DNA from: Candidatus Enterococcus ferrettii | Lineage (GTDB): Bacteria; Bacillota; Bacilli; Lactobacillales; Enterococcaceae | Assembly (NCBI RefSeq): GCF_017377655.1 | Contig: NZ_JAFREL010000100.1 | Coordinates: 1-34,138 of the forward strand | Direction: 5' to 3' | Length of the DNA stretch: 34,138 nt | Part shown: in pieces, positions 25,481 to 33,954 of the stretch | How the letters are laid out: the number at the start of each line of letters is the position of its first letter | Position numbering within the stretch: position 1 is the first letter of the stretch | Program-made: the position numbers and the translations under genes | The notes under the pieces: generated by a model | The model's input: the letters and a program-made list of their open reading frames with translations, nothing else | Told to the model about the DNA's origin: nothing | Databases searched by the model: none

Positions 25481-26894
25481 AAGATAAAACTTCTATTGCT
25501 CGTTTATACGCAGTATCGTTGGCTTTAACTAGTTCAAACAACTTTTCTTGAATGACCTGAGAAGTTTGAACATCCACCGCACCAGTTGCGGGTAAGTTAT
25601 TGTCAGTTTGAATTTGAATGACGGCTTGACGGGTATTCTCATCAAATTGATCGCCTTCTGTCTCAAAATCCAAAGCGTTTAGCATCGCATTCAAATTAGT
25701 AATAACTTCTCCCTGATCGCCTATACGCCAATTTGATTGGCGAGACAATGGTGGCAAGCTAGCATAGCCAGGCTTTCCAACCTCAATCGTTGGTTCAATT
25801 CCTTTTTCATTAATCCAATCTCCCTCTGGTGTTAACCATTTTAAAATAGTCAGCTGAACATAGCTCTCCTCACCAATAGGCTGTACATTTTGAACGGTTC
25901 CTTTACCAAAAGTTCGAGTACCAATAACCGGAATATCTTTACTTTTAATAGCAGCAGTCAATAATTCTCCCCCAGCAGCCGTTTCCTGATCCACAAGAAA
26001 AACCACAGGTTCTTTGATTTTAAAACCGGAATCAATTTTCTTATCGGCCTTTTCTACACCGACAGTTTCCTTTTCGTCCGCAAATTGAACAATCGTGTCG
26101 CCATCTGCCAAAAAATAACTAGCAACACGTTCAGCTTCCGTTAACAGACTGCCAGAGTTTTGCCGTATATCGATTACAAAAGAAGTTGCTCCGGCCTTGC
26201 GTAATTCTTCAATAGTATCTCGAAATTCGAGTGCGGTTGTTTCACGAAAGTTCGTTAATTGAACAACTCCAATTTCAGAATTATCTTGGTCTATTTGCCC
26301 TTGAACGGTCTCGTTGGGAATAACGCCTCGTTTGATACTGACACTGAACTTCTCACTTCCTCGCTGAATCATTAAATGAACCTCAGTCCCTTTTTTGCCG
26401 CGAATTGAACTTGCAGTCTCATCTAGCGATTGTCCTTGGGTAGATACCCCATCAATTTCTAAAATGATATCTCCTGATTTAAGTCCAGCCTTTTCTGCTG
26501 GTGAATCTTTGATTGGTACCTGATCAATTGTTGGCAAGCGATCTTTCAACTGCAAATTAGCACCAATTCCCTCAAAGCTTCCCGAAACTGCTTCATCCAA
26601 CTTCTTAGTTTCTTTAGCAGATAGAAATTCCGAATACGGATCATTTAAGGATTCCGTCATACCCGACAAGGCTCCTTTAATCAGGTTTTCTTTATCTACT
26701 TTTCCCACATAATTTGTACTGATTAAATCATAAAGATCTTGAACCTCATCTAATTCACTACGCGTAACTTTGATGACCGATTCCTGATGGGTAAACTGTG
26801 TTTTTTCTAAGAAAAAAACAACTACCGCTGTGAGTACAATGGTACAAAATAAGGAAACTAGATAGAAGGATAAAGAAACTGTTTTTTTCTGCAA
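25479..26894 (-). CDS. S41-family C-terminal-processing peptidase homologue, catalytic Ser apparently lost
   Basis: A 471-residue membrane-anchored protein of the CtpA/CtpB family: hydrophobic anchor about 6-29, a PDZ domain about 105-190 (GIGANLQ, SPAEKAGLKSGDIILEIDG), the S41 core about 195-375, and a C-terminal peptidoglycan-binding domain about 385-460. Canonical members have SASASE with the middle Ser as nucleophile and a Lys about 25 residues later in TFGKG. Here the Lys (Lys331) is present, but the Ser motif reads TAAGGE, with Ala307 at the nucleophile place; NPGG is also NSGS. It may be a pseudoprotease or use another residue. The start is TTG (26894) with AAAGGG 9 bases before; an in-frame GTG lies six codons upstream. 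Confidence 0.88.
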   Translation of the reverse strand: MQKKTVSLSFYLVSLFCTIVLTAVVVFFLEKTQFTHQESVIKVTRSELDEVQDLYDLISTNYVGKVDKENLIKGALSGMTESLNDPYSEFLSAKETKKLDEAVSGSFEGIGANLQLKDRLPTIDQVPIKDSPAEKAGLKSGDIILEIDGVSTQGQSLDETASSIRGKKGTEVHLMIQRGSEKFSVSIKRGVIPNETVQGQIDQDNSEIGVVQLTNFRETTALEFRDTIEELRKAGATSFVIDIRQNSGSLLTEAERVASYFLADGDTIVQFADEKETVGVEKADKKIDSGFKIKEPVVFLVDQETAAGGELLTAAIKSKDIPVIGTRTFGKGTVQNVQPIGEESYVQLTILKWLTPEGDWINEKGIEPTIEVGKPGYASLPPLSRQSNWRIGDQGEVITNLNAMLNALDFETEGDQFDENTRQAVIQIQTDNNLPATGAVDVQTSQVIQEKLFELVKANDTAYKRAIEVLS

Positions 26895-26920
26895 AACACA
26901 ACACCCTTTCACTTATTTTC

Positions 26921-26926
26921 ATCATA
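26921..26926 (-). promoter_or_regulatory. Extended -10 of the S41 gene promoter
   Basis: TATGAT preceded by TGC on the minus strand. The expected -35 position falls inside the yozE terminator and is poor. Confidence 0.4.
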
Positions 26927-26934
26927 GCACGAGT

Positions 26935-26966
26935 AAAAAAAAAGGAAAAGCCCTCTCAGACTTTTC
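26935..26966 (-). terminator. Rho-independent terminator of GDSL-ypmS-yozE
   Basis: Minus-strand stem GAAAAGTC / GGCTTTTC (one G-U), 6-base loop, then C and nine T. Confidence 0.85.
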
Positions 26967-26974
26967 ACGTTAAT

Positions 26975-27196
26975 TTATTGATTATTTTCGAGATAATACT
27001 CCCAAAGCTGATCAAACAAATCCATTGAATCAATGTAGTTGGTGTTCAATTCCAAGTAATCGGCAACTTCATGATAATCTTCCGATTGTTTGGGAAACAT
27101 AATGTCCTTACTGACAGCCGCTGCAAAGGCTTGCTTAGGGTCCTTCAGATTGTTCCCACGCTCTGTCAGGATATAATGATAAAAACTTCTTCTCAT
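26975..27196 (-). CDS. yozE: YozE family protein (UPF0346)
   Basis: A 73-residue small helical protein of the YozE_SAM_like family: SFYHYILTERG at the start, then DIMFPKQSEDYHEVADYLELN and a C-terminal helix ending in LWEYYLENNQ. The fold resembles SAM domains; no biochemical function is established. It begins with GGAG 7 bases before the ATG, 49 bases after ypmS. It is the last gene of the GDSL-ypmS-yozE unit and is followed by a terminator. Confidence 0.92.
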   Translation of the reverse strand: MRRSFYHYILTERGNNLKDPKQAFAAAVSKDIMFPKQSEDYHEVADYLELNTNYIDSMDLFDQLWEYYLENNQ

Positions 27197-27245
27197 GGGT
27201 CACTCCATCATTCTTAATAAATACTGAGTCAACAAAGTTAGTGCG

Positions 27246-27839
27246 TTACTTTTCTTTTGGTAAATATAAGCTAAATTGAATGTCGTCGCCTACCAAATCG
27301 ATATGATCGGCTTTAATGAACATCCCATTTTTCATTTTGAATTGATCTAATTTTAATTCAATAGTTTGATCCTTCGCTGACACTTCCACCCAATCCGGGA
27401 ACTTGTAACTGCGAGTAATCATCGACATCACTTCACTTATCGGCAAATTCAAGGTCCCGATAGAAAGATCTCTTGCCTTCAACTGTACATTTCCATTGTC
27501 CATAACATAGGGATCGAAATAAAGATAAAAGTTTATTTTTGCACCTAGAAAATTGAATTGCCCATTAAGCATGGCTTGGTTTTCTAAATAGAATTCATAC
27601 TTAACATCTGAATCCTTTTGAAAATCAGTTAAAAAATAATCCATTACAGTGTTTAATTTCTTTTTGTCCATGTTCATGGTTAATACTGGTGAGCCTTCTG
27701 GAACCGTTGTAGCGCTGCTTGGCGGCAAGTTGGTCTCACGAGTAGAAAAGATTCGGGTAGTCAAGAAAATTCCGCTACCTATTAAAATACCGACTAATAC
27801 TAAAAAGGCAATCTTCCATCCGTTTATTTTTTTCCTCAT
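27246..27839 (-). CDS. ypmS: YpmS family protein (DUF2140), membrane-anchored
   Basis: A 197-residue protein with a Lys-rich N-terminus, one membrane segment at about 9-27, and an extracellular beta-rich DUF2140 domain: VLTMNMDKKKLNTVMDYFL, DVKYEFYLENQAMLNG, YLYFDPYVMDNGNVQLKA. The family is of unknown function and is often next to the GDSL esterase YpmR, as here. Its ATG follows the stop of that gene with no gap (TAGATG) and its AGGAGC site lies inside it, so translation is coupled. A role at the cell surface together with the esterase is inferred. Confidence 0.88.
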   Translation of the reverse strand: MRKKINGWKIAFLVLVGILIGSGIFLTTRIFSTRETNLPPSSATTVPEGSPVLTMNMDKKKLNTVMDYFLTDFQKDSDVKYEFYLENQAMLNGQFNFLGAKINFYLYFDPYVMDNGNVQLKARDLSIGTLNLPISEVMSMITRSYKFPDWVEVSAKDQTIELKLDQFKMKNGMFIKADHIDLVGDDIQFSLYLPKEK

Positions 27840-28742
27840 CTACTTACGCTCCTTCAACAGCCATAATTCATTGGTTTTAATCATTTCTTCTTTTACAGCA
27901 TTTGCCATTATTTGATAACCAAGATTGTTAGGATGGAAATTGTCTCCATCGTATAATACATTGTTCTTAACAGTTGCTCCTTCGGTAGTCTGCTCAGTTG
28001 AGGATTCATTTGAAAAATCAGCTGTCGAATTCATAGTTGCACTGTTCTTCGTGCTGCCTTCAGGTAACCCTTTGTAAAGCAGATCATTTACCGGCACAAA
28101 AAAGCTATTTCTGGTTTCTTCCGTTAAGTCTTTAGTTGCTTCATTCCAGTTATCTACAACAGTTTGCATTTCTTTGATATCAGAAAAGTTTAAATAGTAA
28201 GGATTGTATATTCCTAGAATATAGATTGGTGCGTTTTTATTCAACTTTCGAGTTTCAATCAGAATTTTTTCAACATTTTTTTGATACTTTTTAATCGACT
28301 GATTGAATTTTTTAGCCGAGGTTGCGGTAATATTTTTTTGGAATGCCTGTAATAGGTCATTACCGCCAACCGTCAATGTTATCATATCAGCACTTTCCAG
28401 ACTACGTCGCAGCTCTTCATCTTTATTAAGTCGTTTAAGAATCTGATCGCTTCGCTCGCCGGAAATCCCAAAATTTTCAGTCTGAACCGTTGAAAGATTG
28501 TATTGATTCTTTAAGCTGTCTGCAACTAACGGAACGAAACCACCACGATTGGTTTCATCGCCTACGCCTTGTGTCAGTGAATCCCCTAAAGCCACAAAAT
28601 GAACCGTTTGTTTATAGTTATCATTGTCACTGCGTGTTTCTGCTTTTATCAGTGATCCAGCCTTAGGTAATAAAAAAGACAAGCAGACGAAGGTTAGTAC
28701 AGCAGTCACGATTGGAATCAGTGGTGTGACATATTTTTTCAA
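27840..28742 (-). CDS. SGNH/GDSL-family esterase, YpmR-like, exported
   Basis: A 300-residue SGNH hydrolase with an N-terminal hydrophobic segment (about 4-27) that serves as signal or anchor. Block I is VALGDSLTQGVGDE near residue 50, carrying the nucleophile Ser; block III is TVGGNDLLQAF near 125; block V is GDNFHPNNLGYQ near 276, with the Asp and His. A Ser/Thr-rich stretch lies near 240-265. The substrate is unknown (ester of lipid, wall glycan or teichoic acid). The start is TTG, with AGGAGG 7 bases before it and no in-frame ATG nearby. ypmS follows without a gap. Confidence 0.9.
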   Translation of the reverse strand: MKKYVTPLIPIVTAVLTFVCLSFLLPKAGSLIKAETRSDNDNYKQTVHFVALGDSLTQGVGDETNRGGFVPLVADSLKNQYNLSTVQTENFGISGERSDQILKRLNKDEELRRSLESADMITLTVGGNDLLQAFQKNITATSAKKFNQSIKKYQKNVEKILIETRKLNKNAPIYILGIYNPYYLNFSDIKEMQTVVDNWNEATKDLTEETRNSFFVPVNDLLYKGLPEGSTKNSATMNSTADFSNESSTEQTTEGATVKNNVLYDGDNFHPNNLGYQIMANAVKEEMIKTNELWLLKERK

Positions 28743-28799
28743 TGTTTCGCCTCCTCATTGAATTAAGAAAGGCTTCGCAAACTCAATCAGTTTGGAAAC

Positions 28800-28805
28800 C
28801 TTATA
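28800..28805 (-). promoter_or_regulatory. Likely -10 of the GDSL operon
   Basis: TATAAG with an extended TGC on the minus strand; -35 weak. The transcript would start close to a small perfect hairpin, CAAACT / AGTTTG (28778-28794). Confidence 0.35.
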
Positions 28806-28863
28806 GCATTAACCTTATCAAAGCAGGCTAATCAAGTGACCAACTACTATTTTCTTTATCGAT

Positions 28864-28894
28864 AAAAAAGGCCTCTATGGATAGAGGCTTTTTT
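28864..28894. terminator. Terminator of degV
   Basis: Stem GCCTCTA / TAGAGGC with a 4-base loop and six T on both flanks, immediately after the degV stop on the minus strand. It could act in both directions. Confidence 0.9.
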
Positions 28895-28895
28895 A

Positions 28896-29738
28896 CTATT
28901 CGGTATAGTACATAATCGCAAATGCATCTTTGCCAGTATGAGTGGCTACGATTGGATTTGTATGCAAAACCGGAATTTCCATTTCAGGAAACATTTCTTG
29001 TAAAGTATTTTTTGCTTCTTCAATAAAATCGGTTCTACCTGTATGAGAGATCCCGATACGTTTAACATGAGCAAACTTGCTCAATTCTTCTTTGAAGGTA
29101 TCAAGCCATTTACTAAAGGTTTTCTTACCACGCCCCTTAACCACTGGAATTAAAGCCCCGTCCTCCAGCTCCATGACAACTCGAATATTTAGCATGTTAG
29201 ATAAAACACCTGTGGCACGACTTACTCGTCCACCCTTAACTAAGTTGTCCAAAGAAGAAATGCCGATAAACAATCGACTCTTTTCCTTCACTTGTTCGAC
29301 AGCTGCCAGCACCTCTTCTAAGCTGGCTCCAGTTTGAGCCAGTTCAGCAGCGCGAATAACCTGAAAGGCAAGTGATTGGTCAATAAACCCACTATCAATC
29401 ACCGTTACATCACTATTGGTCAAAAAAGTCGCCTGACGCGCAGCCTCAACAGTACCACTTAAGCTTTGGGTCATGTGGATTGAAACAATTTGACTGCCGT
29501 CTTTTCCCAGCTCATCATATAATTCCGCAAAGTAACCAATTGGCGGTTGACTGGTTTTAGGCAACGCATTGGCTGCTGCCATCATATCCATAAATTTCTC
29601 GCCCGTCAATTTATCATCATCGGGATACACCACATCGTCAATCATCACTGACAATGGGATGACTGTAATATCTAATTCTTCTTGGTATTTTTTTTCAAAT
29701 GTACAAGAAGAGTCTGTAACAATTTTAACTCTAGACAT
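28896..29738 (-). CDS. DegV family fatty-acid-binding protein
   Basis: A 280-residue DegV/FakB-type protein. It begins VKIVTDSSCTFEKKY, with TSQPPIGYFAELY near residue 60 and MTQSLSGTVEAARQA near 90, the Thr/Ser residues that contact the bound fatty acid; SSLDNLVKGGRVSR is near 160 and GRTDFIEEA near 232. FakB proteins present fatty acids to the kinase FakA for phosphorylation and entry into phospholipid synthesis; whether this copy works as FakB is inferred. The ATG has AAGGATAGG before it. Transcribed alone; an extended -10 TATACT is at 29777-29782. Confidence 0.92.
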   Translation of the reverse strand: MSRVKIVTDSSCTFEKKYQEELDITVIPLSVMIDDVVYPDDDKLTGEKFMDMMAAANALPKTSQPPIGYFAELYDELGKDGSQIVSIHMTQSLSGTVEAARQATFLTNSDVTVIDSGFIDQSLAFQVIRAAELAQTGASLEEVLAAVEQVKEKSRLFIGISSLDNLVKGGRVSRATGVLSNMLNIRVVMELEDGALIPVVKGRGKKTFSKWLDTFKEELSKFAHVKRIGISHTGRTDFIEEAKNTLQEMFPEMEIPVLHTNPIVATHTGKDAFAIMYYTE

Positions 29739-29776
29739 TCCTATCCTTCTTTCCAGATCGTTTTGAAATTAATCTC

Positions 29777-29782
29777 AGTATA
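29777..29782 (-). promoter_or_regulatory. Extended -10 of the degV promoter
   Basis: TATACT with TGC before it on the minus strand, 39 bases before the ATG; -35 weak. Confidence 0.4.
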
Positions 29783-29833
29783 GCAGAGAGCTTAAAATAA
29801 ATCATGGTAAAGCACACATTTTAAAGAATCTTG

Positions 29834-29862
29834 AAAAAAACCGAACCCCTTTTAGGTCCGGT
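29834..29862 (-). terminator. Terminator of the abcF-thyA-folA unit, overlapping the folA stop
   Basis: Minus-strand stem ACCGGACC / GGTTCGGT (one G-U), 7-base loop and seven T. The 5' arm is made of the last codons of folA, and the TAA stop is in the loop. Confidence 0.85.
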
Positions 29863-30352
29863 CTTTGTTATTCTTATAAACTTCAAACACATGAGGGTAA
29901 GGATTTTTTTCATCAACCGTACCTTGGGTTTGTTTGATTAACTGCCAGTTATTCCAATCAATTGAAGGGAAGTAAGCATCCCCTTCAAAAGCGTGGTCAA
30001 TGGTTGTCCGGTATAAGAAATCACATTGAGGTAAAAAATCTTGATACACTGCTGACCCACCAGCAATATAAGTAATCATTTCAGTTTGTTGACTGTAGTG
30101 TAGAACTTCTTCTAACGAATGCATTACCAATACTTGATTATTCTCATATGCGGTATTATGGGTTAAAACAATCGTTTGACGGTTAGGAAGCGGCCGACTA
30201 CCCATTCCTTCAAAGGTCTTGCGCCCCATAACAATCGTATTGTTTACAGTTTTTTCCTTAAAGAAACGCAAGTCATTTGGCAAACGCCATGGTAAGTGAT
30301 CATTTTTACCAATTAACCCATTCTTGTCTTGTGCCCAAATTGCGATTAACAT
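29852..30352 (-). CDS. folA: Dihydrofolate reductase
   Basis: A 166-residue enzyme that reduces dihydrofolate to tetrahydrofolate with NADPH and is the target of trimethoprim. Motifs: IAIWAQDKNGLIGKN, LPWRLPNDLRFFKE with the active-site Asp near residue 27, VMGRKTFEGMG near 42, and IAGGSAVYQ near 95. It looks like the chromosomal Gram-positive enzyme rather than a mobile dfr. It follows thyA by 9 bases with AGGAG before the ATG, the usual thyA-folA pairing: ThyA produces the dihydrofolate that this enzyme recycles. Terminator overlaps its end. Confidence 0.96.
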   Translation of the reverse strand: MLIAIWAQDKNGLIGKNDHLPWRLPNDLRFFKEKTVNNTIVMGRKTFEGMGSRPLPNRQTIVLTHNTAYENNQVLVMHSLEEVLHYSQQTEMITYIAGGSAVYQDFLPQCDFLYRTTIDHAFEGDAYFPSIDWNNWQLIKQTQGTVDEKNPYPHVFEVYKNNKDRT

Positions 30353-30361
30353 AGCTTTCTC

Positions 30362-31309
30362 CTAAACCGCAACCGGCGCTTTAATTGCCGGTGCTGGTTC
30401 GTAACCTTCAATTTGGATATCTTCCATCTCAAAATCAAAAACCGATTGCTTCTCTTGATTCAAGCGTAAGGTTGGAAAAGCCTTTGGTGTACGGCTTAGC
30501 TGTTCCTGCATTTGTTTTTCATGGTTGGAGTACAAATGAGCATCGCCTAAGGTGTGAACAAAATCGCCTACTTCTAAATTCGTCTCATGGGCAATTAAAT
30601 GAGTCAACAACGCATAGCTGGCAATATTAAATGGAACACCTAAAAAGACATCCGCACTGCGCTGATACAGCTGACAACTCAATTTACCATCATTTACATA
30701 AAACTGAAACATCGTGTGGCAAGGAGGCAAGGCCATTGACGGAACATCTTCAGGATTCCATGCTGAAATAATCAACCGACGTGAATTGGGATTCGTTTTG
30801 ATCATTTGAATGACATCTCCCAGCTGATCAATAAAACCACCGTCTCTAGTCTCCCAATGACGCCATTGTGAACCGTAAATATTTCCTAATTCTCCATATT
30901 TTTCCGCAAAAGCTTTATCTGCTAGAATTTTCTCACAAAATGCTTTCATTTCTGCTTGATACTGCTGATTGAATTCTTCATCCTGCAAAGCACGATGACC
31001 AAAGTCAGTCATATCTGGTCCTCGGTAGTCTTCAGACTGGGTGTAACGTTCAAAGGCCCATTCGTCCCAAATATGATTGTTGTGCTGTAAAAGATAGCGA
31101 ATGTTGGTATCCCCTTTAATGAACCACAGCAATTCACTTTTAATTAAACCAAAAGGTACCCGTTTCGTAGTTAACAACGGAAACCCTTCACTTAAATCAA
31201 AGCGCATTTGATAGCCGAAAAGACTCTTAGTTCCAGTTCCAGTGCGATCGCCTTTTTGATGACCCTCTGTTAACAATTTTTCTCCAAGATCCAAGTATGC
31301 TTGTTCCAT
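30362..31309 (-). CDS. thyA: Thymidylate synthase
   Basis: A 315-residue enzyme that methylates dUMP to dTMP with methylenetetrahydrofolate. The nucleophile Cys is in [11 protein letters not shown] near residue 196. [18 protein letters not shown] and DAHLYSNH are the dUMP-binding blocks; [12 protein letters not shown] is near the N-terminus. It has the roughly 50-residue insertion near residues 90-140 found in Lactobacillales enzymes. The frame is open eight codons further, but the ATG at 31309 has GGAGG 9 bases before it and the standard N-terminus. The ribosome site lies inside the end of the upstream ABC-F gene, with one base between stop and start. Confidence 0.97.
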   Translation of the reverse strand: MEQAYLDLGEKLLTEGHQKGDRTGTGTKSLFGYQMRFDLSEGFPLLTTKRVPFGLIKSELLWFIKGDTNIRYLLQHNNHIWDEWAFERYTQSEDYRGPDMTDFGHRALQDEEFNQQYQAEMKAFCEKILADKAFAEKYGELGNIYGSQWRHWETRDGGFIDQLGDVIQMIKTNPNSRRLIISAWNPEDVPSMALPPCHTMFQFYVNDGKLSCQLYQRSADVFLGVPFNIASYALLTHLIAHETNLEVGDFVHTLGDAHLYSNHEKQMQEQLSRTPKAFPTLRLNQEKQSVFDFEMEDIQIEGYEPAPAIKAPVAV

Positions 31310-31310
31310 C

Positions 31311-33197
31311 TTATTGTCCCTCCATAAGTTCACTTAAATATTCCCAACGGGTCATTTTGTCTTCCAGCTCTTGTTCAGTCTCTGTGATTGCCTGCTGCAG
31401 CTCCTGCAGTTTGGTAAAATCATCGCCTTGATGATTCATATCCTCGGTTAGATTATCAATACGCTGTTCAAGCTCGGCAATCGTATCTTCTATGGTTTCC
31501 CATTCTTTTTTTTCATGATAGGACAATTTCTTTTTCTGGGGTTTCTCTTTTACTGAGGCAGGTGCTTTAGCGGTCTTTTCCGCTTTTTCCCGCCGAGTTT
31601 GCTTGTCTAAATAATCAATGATGGAACCAAAATAACTTTCAATACTGGCATTGCCGTTGAAGATCAGCAGCTTTTCGGCTACCTTGTCTAAAAAGTAGCG
31701 GTCATGAGAAACGGTAATGACTGCTCCAGGGAAATCCAATAGATAATCTTCCAGCACAGTTAAAGTAGCAATATCTAAATCATTGGTTGGTTCATCCAGC
31801 AGTAGAACATTGGGTTGCTGAATCAATAATTTCAGCAAGTACAATCGGCGTTTTTCACCACCGGAAAGTTTGCCGATTACAGTACCATGCATGAACCGTG
31901 GGAATAAGAACCGTTCCAGTAATTCGGCTACACCAATTTGACTGCCATCCCGCTGCTTCACCTCTTCGGCAGCTTCCTGCAAGTAAGCAATCATCCGCTG
32001 CTCAGGATTCATTTCTTCATTTCGCTGCGTGTAATAAGCTAAACGAACCGTCTCGCCTACTTCTAAAATTCCTCTGTCAATTTCAATTCGGCCGGCTAGA
32101 ATATTTAACAAAGTAGACTTACCAGCTCCATTTTTCCCAGTGATTCCTAGACGTTCTCGGGCTTGAATTAACAGGTCAAAATGCTCCAGCAGCTGTTTGC
32201 TTTCAATTTGATAAGAAGCATCCTTCAACTCCAGAACTTTTTTTCCTAGTCGAGTAGTGGCGATATTCATTTCCACCTGACCGTCGGTTTTAACTTGGTG
32301 CAAGTTTTCCTCTAAATCTTCAAAGCGATGAATCCGTGCCTGCTGCTTGGTGGTTCGAGCTTTGGCACCGGCACGCATCCAGGCTAATTCCTGCTTGTAC
32401 AGTTGCGCTCGTTTACCTTCCTGCTCTTGTGCAACCCGATCTCTTTCTGCCTTCTCCATCACATAAGCTTCGTAATTTCCCTGGTACTCATAAAGTTTGC
32501 CAAAAGAAAGTTCAAAAATTCGATTGACCACGCGATCCAAAAAGTAACGGTCATGGGTCACCATTAAGAGGGAACCTTGATAGTTCTTCAAATAATTTTC
32601 CAGCCACAGAATCGCTTCGTAATCCAAATGGTTGGTTGGTTCATCCAGCAGCAGTAAATCGGGAGCATCAATCAATACCTGAGCTAAGCCTACTCGCTTA
32701 ACTTGTCCACCAGACAATTCTTTAATCTGCTTGTCCAAGGTCGCAATGCCCAGTTTATTCAAAATAGACTTGGCTTCACTGTCGGCGTTCCAGGCATTCT
32801 GTTCATTCATGGCTTCTTCAGCTTTTGCAAAACGCTCCTGCAATCCAGCGTCCAATGTATCCTCATTCAGATTCATCAGCGCCTGCTCATAGGCTCGAAC
32901 GGTTTTCATCAAGGGATTGTCGCCTTGGAAAACCGCATCCAAAACGGTCATCTCAGGAGGAAAATCCTGTTCCTGAGCTAAATAACTGATCCGGTAATCG
33001 CTGCTTTTCTCAATAGCTGATACATCGCCATCTCCGCTATCTAAACCAGCTAAAATCGTTAACAAACTGCTTTTTCCGGTTCCATTGACCCCAATCAATC
33101 CAATTCGATCCTTTTCATGGATTAAAAATGAGATGCGATCAAATAGAGTTTTATCACCAAAAGTTTTGTACAAATCGGTTACGCGTAATTCTTTCAT
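31311..33197 (-). CDS. ABC-F ATPase, YfmR/Uup type
   Basis: A 628-residue soluble protein with two ABC ATPase domains and no membrane segments. Domain 1: Walker [10 protein letters not shown] near 35, signature LSGGQVKRV near 150. An inter-domain linker with [16 protein letters not shown] follows. Domain 2: Walker [10 protein letters not shown] near 350, signature LSGGEKRRL near 440. A charged C-terminal extension of about 95 residues ends in a coiled coil ([15 protein letters not shown]), the mark of the YfmR/Uup group. ABC-F proteins act on the ribosome; YfmR helps relieve stalling. It is not of the antibiotic-resistance type by its shape, though this is inferred. The ATG at 33197 has GAGG 9 bases before it. 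thyA follows. Confidence 0.92.
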   Translation of the reverse strand: MKELRVTDLYKTFGDKTLFDRISFLIHEKDRIGLIGVNGTGKSSLLTILAGLDSGDGDVSAIEKSSDYRISYLAQEQDFPPEMTVLDAVFQGDNPLMKTVRAYEQALMNLNEDTLDAGLQERFAKAEEAMNEQNAWNADSEAKSILNKLGIATLDKQIKELSGGQVKRVGLAQVLIDAPDLLLLDEPTNHLDYEAILWLENYLKNYQGSLLMVTHDRYFLDRVVNRIFELSFGKLYEYQGNYEAYVMEKAERDRVAQEQEGKRAQLYKQELAWMRAGAKARTTKQQARIHRFEDLEENLHQVKTDGQVEMNIATTRLGKKVLELKDASYQIESKQLLEHFDLLIQARERLGITGKNGAGKSTLLNILAGRIEIDRGILEVGETVRLAYYTQRNEEMNPEQRMIAYLQEAAEEVKQRDGSQIGVAELLERFLFPRFMHGTVIGKLSGGEKRRLYLLKLLIQQPNVLLLDEPTNDLDIATLTVLEDYLLDFPGAVITVSHDRYFLDKVAEKLLIFNGNASIESYFGSIIDYLDKQTRREKAEKTAKAPASVKEKPQKKKLSYHEKKEWETIEDTIAELEQRIDNLTEDMNHQGDDFTKLQELQQAITETEQELEDKMTRWEYLSELMEGQ

Positions 33198-33227
33198 TCG
33201 AATCATCCTCAATTTTTCTCTTTGGCT

Positions 33228-33233
33228 ATTGTA
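33228..33233 (-). promoter_or_regulatory. Extended -10 of the abcF-thyA-folA promoter
   Basis: TACAAT with TGT before it, immediately after the T-tract of the marR terminator on the minus strand; -35 poor and within that hairpin. Confidence 0.4.
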
Positions 33234-33235
33234 AC

Positions 33236-33277
33236 AAAAAAAGAGCTGCAAAGGAATGCTTCTGATCCCTTTACAGC
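33236..33277 (-). terminator. Rho-independent terminator of the marR gene
   Basis: Minus-strand 13-bp stem (33245-33257 with 33265-33277, two G-U pairs), 7-base loop and seven T. Confidence 0.92.
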
Positions 33278-33288
33278 CGTTCATTTTT

Positions 33289-33876
33289 TTATTGCCAGAA
33301 ACCAGTAAAATGTTCTGGGTGGAAATGATGATGACCTGGGCCTCTTCCTGGGCCGTGTCCATGGCCTGGACCGTATCCGCAATTCGGACCATGATGGTGA
33401 TGTCCTTCTCCTTCGAAACCGTGACCGCCGCCAAAGGTTTCTGGATCTTCTTCCATTTTGGTATTTAACTCTTCCAATAATTTATCGATTAATCGGGCAA
33501 ATTCTGCTTTTTCTTCTTCACTAAACTGAGCAAATAATTCCTCGTCTAAAGCAGGATTTTCATCTAGCTTATCAGCCGCTTCCCGACCAGCTTCCGTTAG
33601 ACGGACAATCATCACTCTGCGATCGACCTCAGATGCTTCCCGGGTAATCCATTCTTTGTCTTCCAGCTTTTGCAAAAGCTCGCCAACAGATTGAGGTCGC
33701 ATGCCCAAAACAAAGGTTAAGTCCTTTTGAGAAATTTCCGGCGTCATCTTCAAAAGAGCCAATACTCTGCCTTGACCTCGATGCGGACCTAACGTTTGAT
33801 TCTTAGCCATTTGTCTGTGGTGATAGCGCCTTAATTCATGTTGCATCTTCATTAATTGTTCACTTAAGTTTTCCAT
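33289..33876 (-). CDS. MarR-family repressor with His/Gly-rich C-terminal tail
   Basis: A 195-residue regulator. Residues about 1-140 are a MarR winged helix: GRVLALLKMTPEISQKDLTFVLGMRPQSVGELL-type helices, with DRRVMIVRLTEAGRE as the wing. From about 148 the protein turns into a low-complexity tail of Gly, His and Pro (HHHH, GHGHG, GHHHFHPEH), with 12 His and one Cys in 47 residues and an aromatic end FTGFWQ. This suggests metal binding, unproven. The ATG has AAGGAGAG before it. Three AGGTACCT sites surround its own promoter, so it is almost surely autoregulated. Its wider targets may lie beyond the window's right end. Confidence 0.92.
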   Translation of the reverse strand: MENLSEQLMKMQHELRRYHHRQMAKNQTLGPHRGQGRVLALLKMTPEISQKDLTFVLGMRPQSVGELLQKLEDKEWITREASEVDRRVMIVRLTEAGREAADKLDENPALDEELFAQFSEEEKAEFARLIDKLLEELNTKMEEDPETFGGGHGFEGEGHHHHGPNCGYGPGHGHGPGRGPGHHHFHPEHFTGFWQ

Positions 33877-33897
33877 AGTAATTCTCTCCTTTTTAGT

Positions 33898-33907
33898 AAG
33901 GTACCTT
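33898..33907. repeat. MarR operator copy 1 (AAGGTACCTT)
   Basis: Perfect 10-base palindrome between the predicted transcription start and the ribosome site of the marR gene. Confidence 0.7.
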
Positions 33908-33920
33908 TCTTTATAATCTT

Positions 33921-33949
33921 ATTATACAGGTACCTGATTAATATCGCAA
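33921..33949 (-). promoter_or_regulatory. Promoter of the marR gene
   Basis: TTGCGA (33944-33949), a 17-base spacer, and perfect TATAAT (33921-33926). The spacer holds operator copy 2. Confidence 0.85.
33927..33936. repeat. MarR operator copy 2 (CAGGTACCTG)
   Basis: Perfect 10-base palindrome touching the -10 box inside the promoter spacer. Binding here would block RNA polymerase. Confidence 0.75.
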
Positions 33950-33954
33950 GTCTT

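Noticed and set aside
28778..28794. Small perfect hairpin CAAACT/AGTTTG in the GDSL leader
   Set aside because: Six pairs in AT-rich DNA is expected by chance; it is noted only beside the promoter.
29852..30352. Mobile trimethoprim-resistance dfr gene
   Set aside because: It is in the normal thyA-folA operon with host-like sequence and no mobile element nearby.
31311..33197. ABC-F antibiotic-resistance protein (Msr/Vga/Lsa/OptrA type)
   Set aside because: The C-terminal coiled-coil extension and short inter-domain linker fit the YfmR/Uup housekeeping group better.
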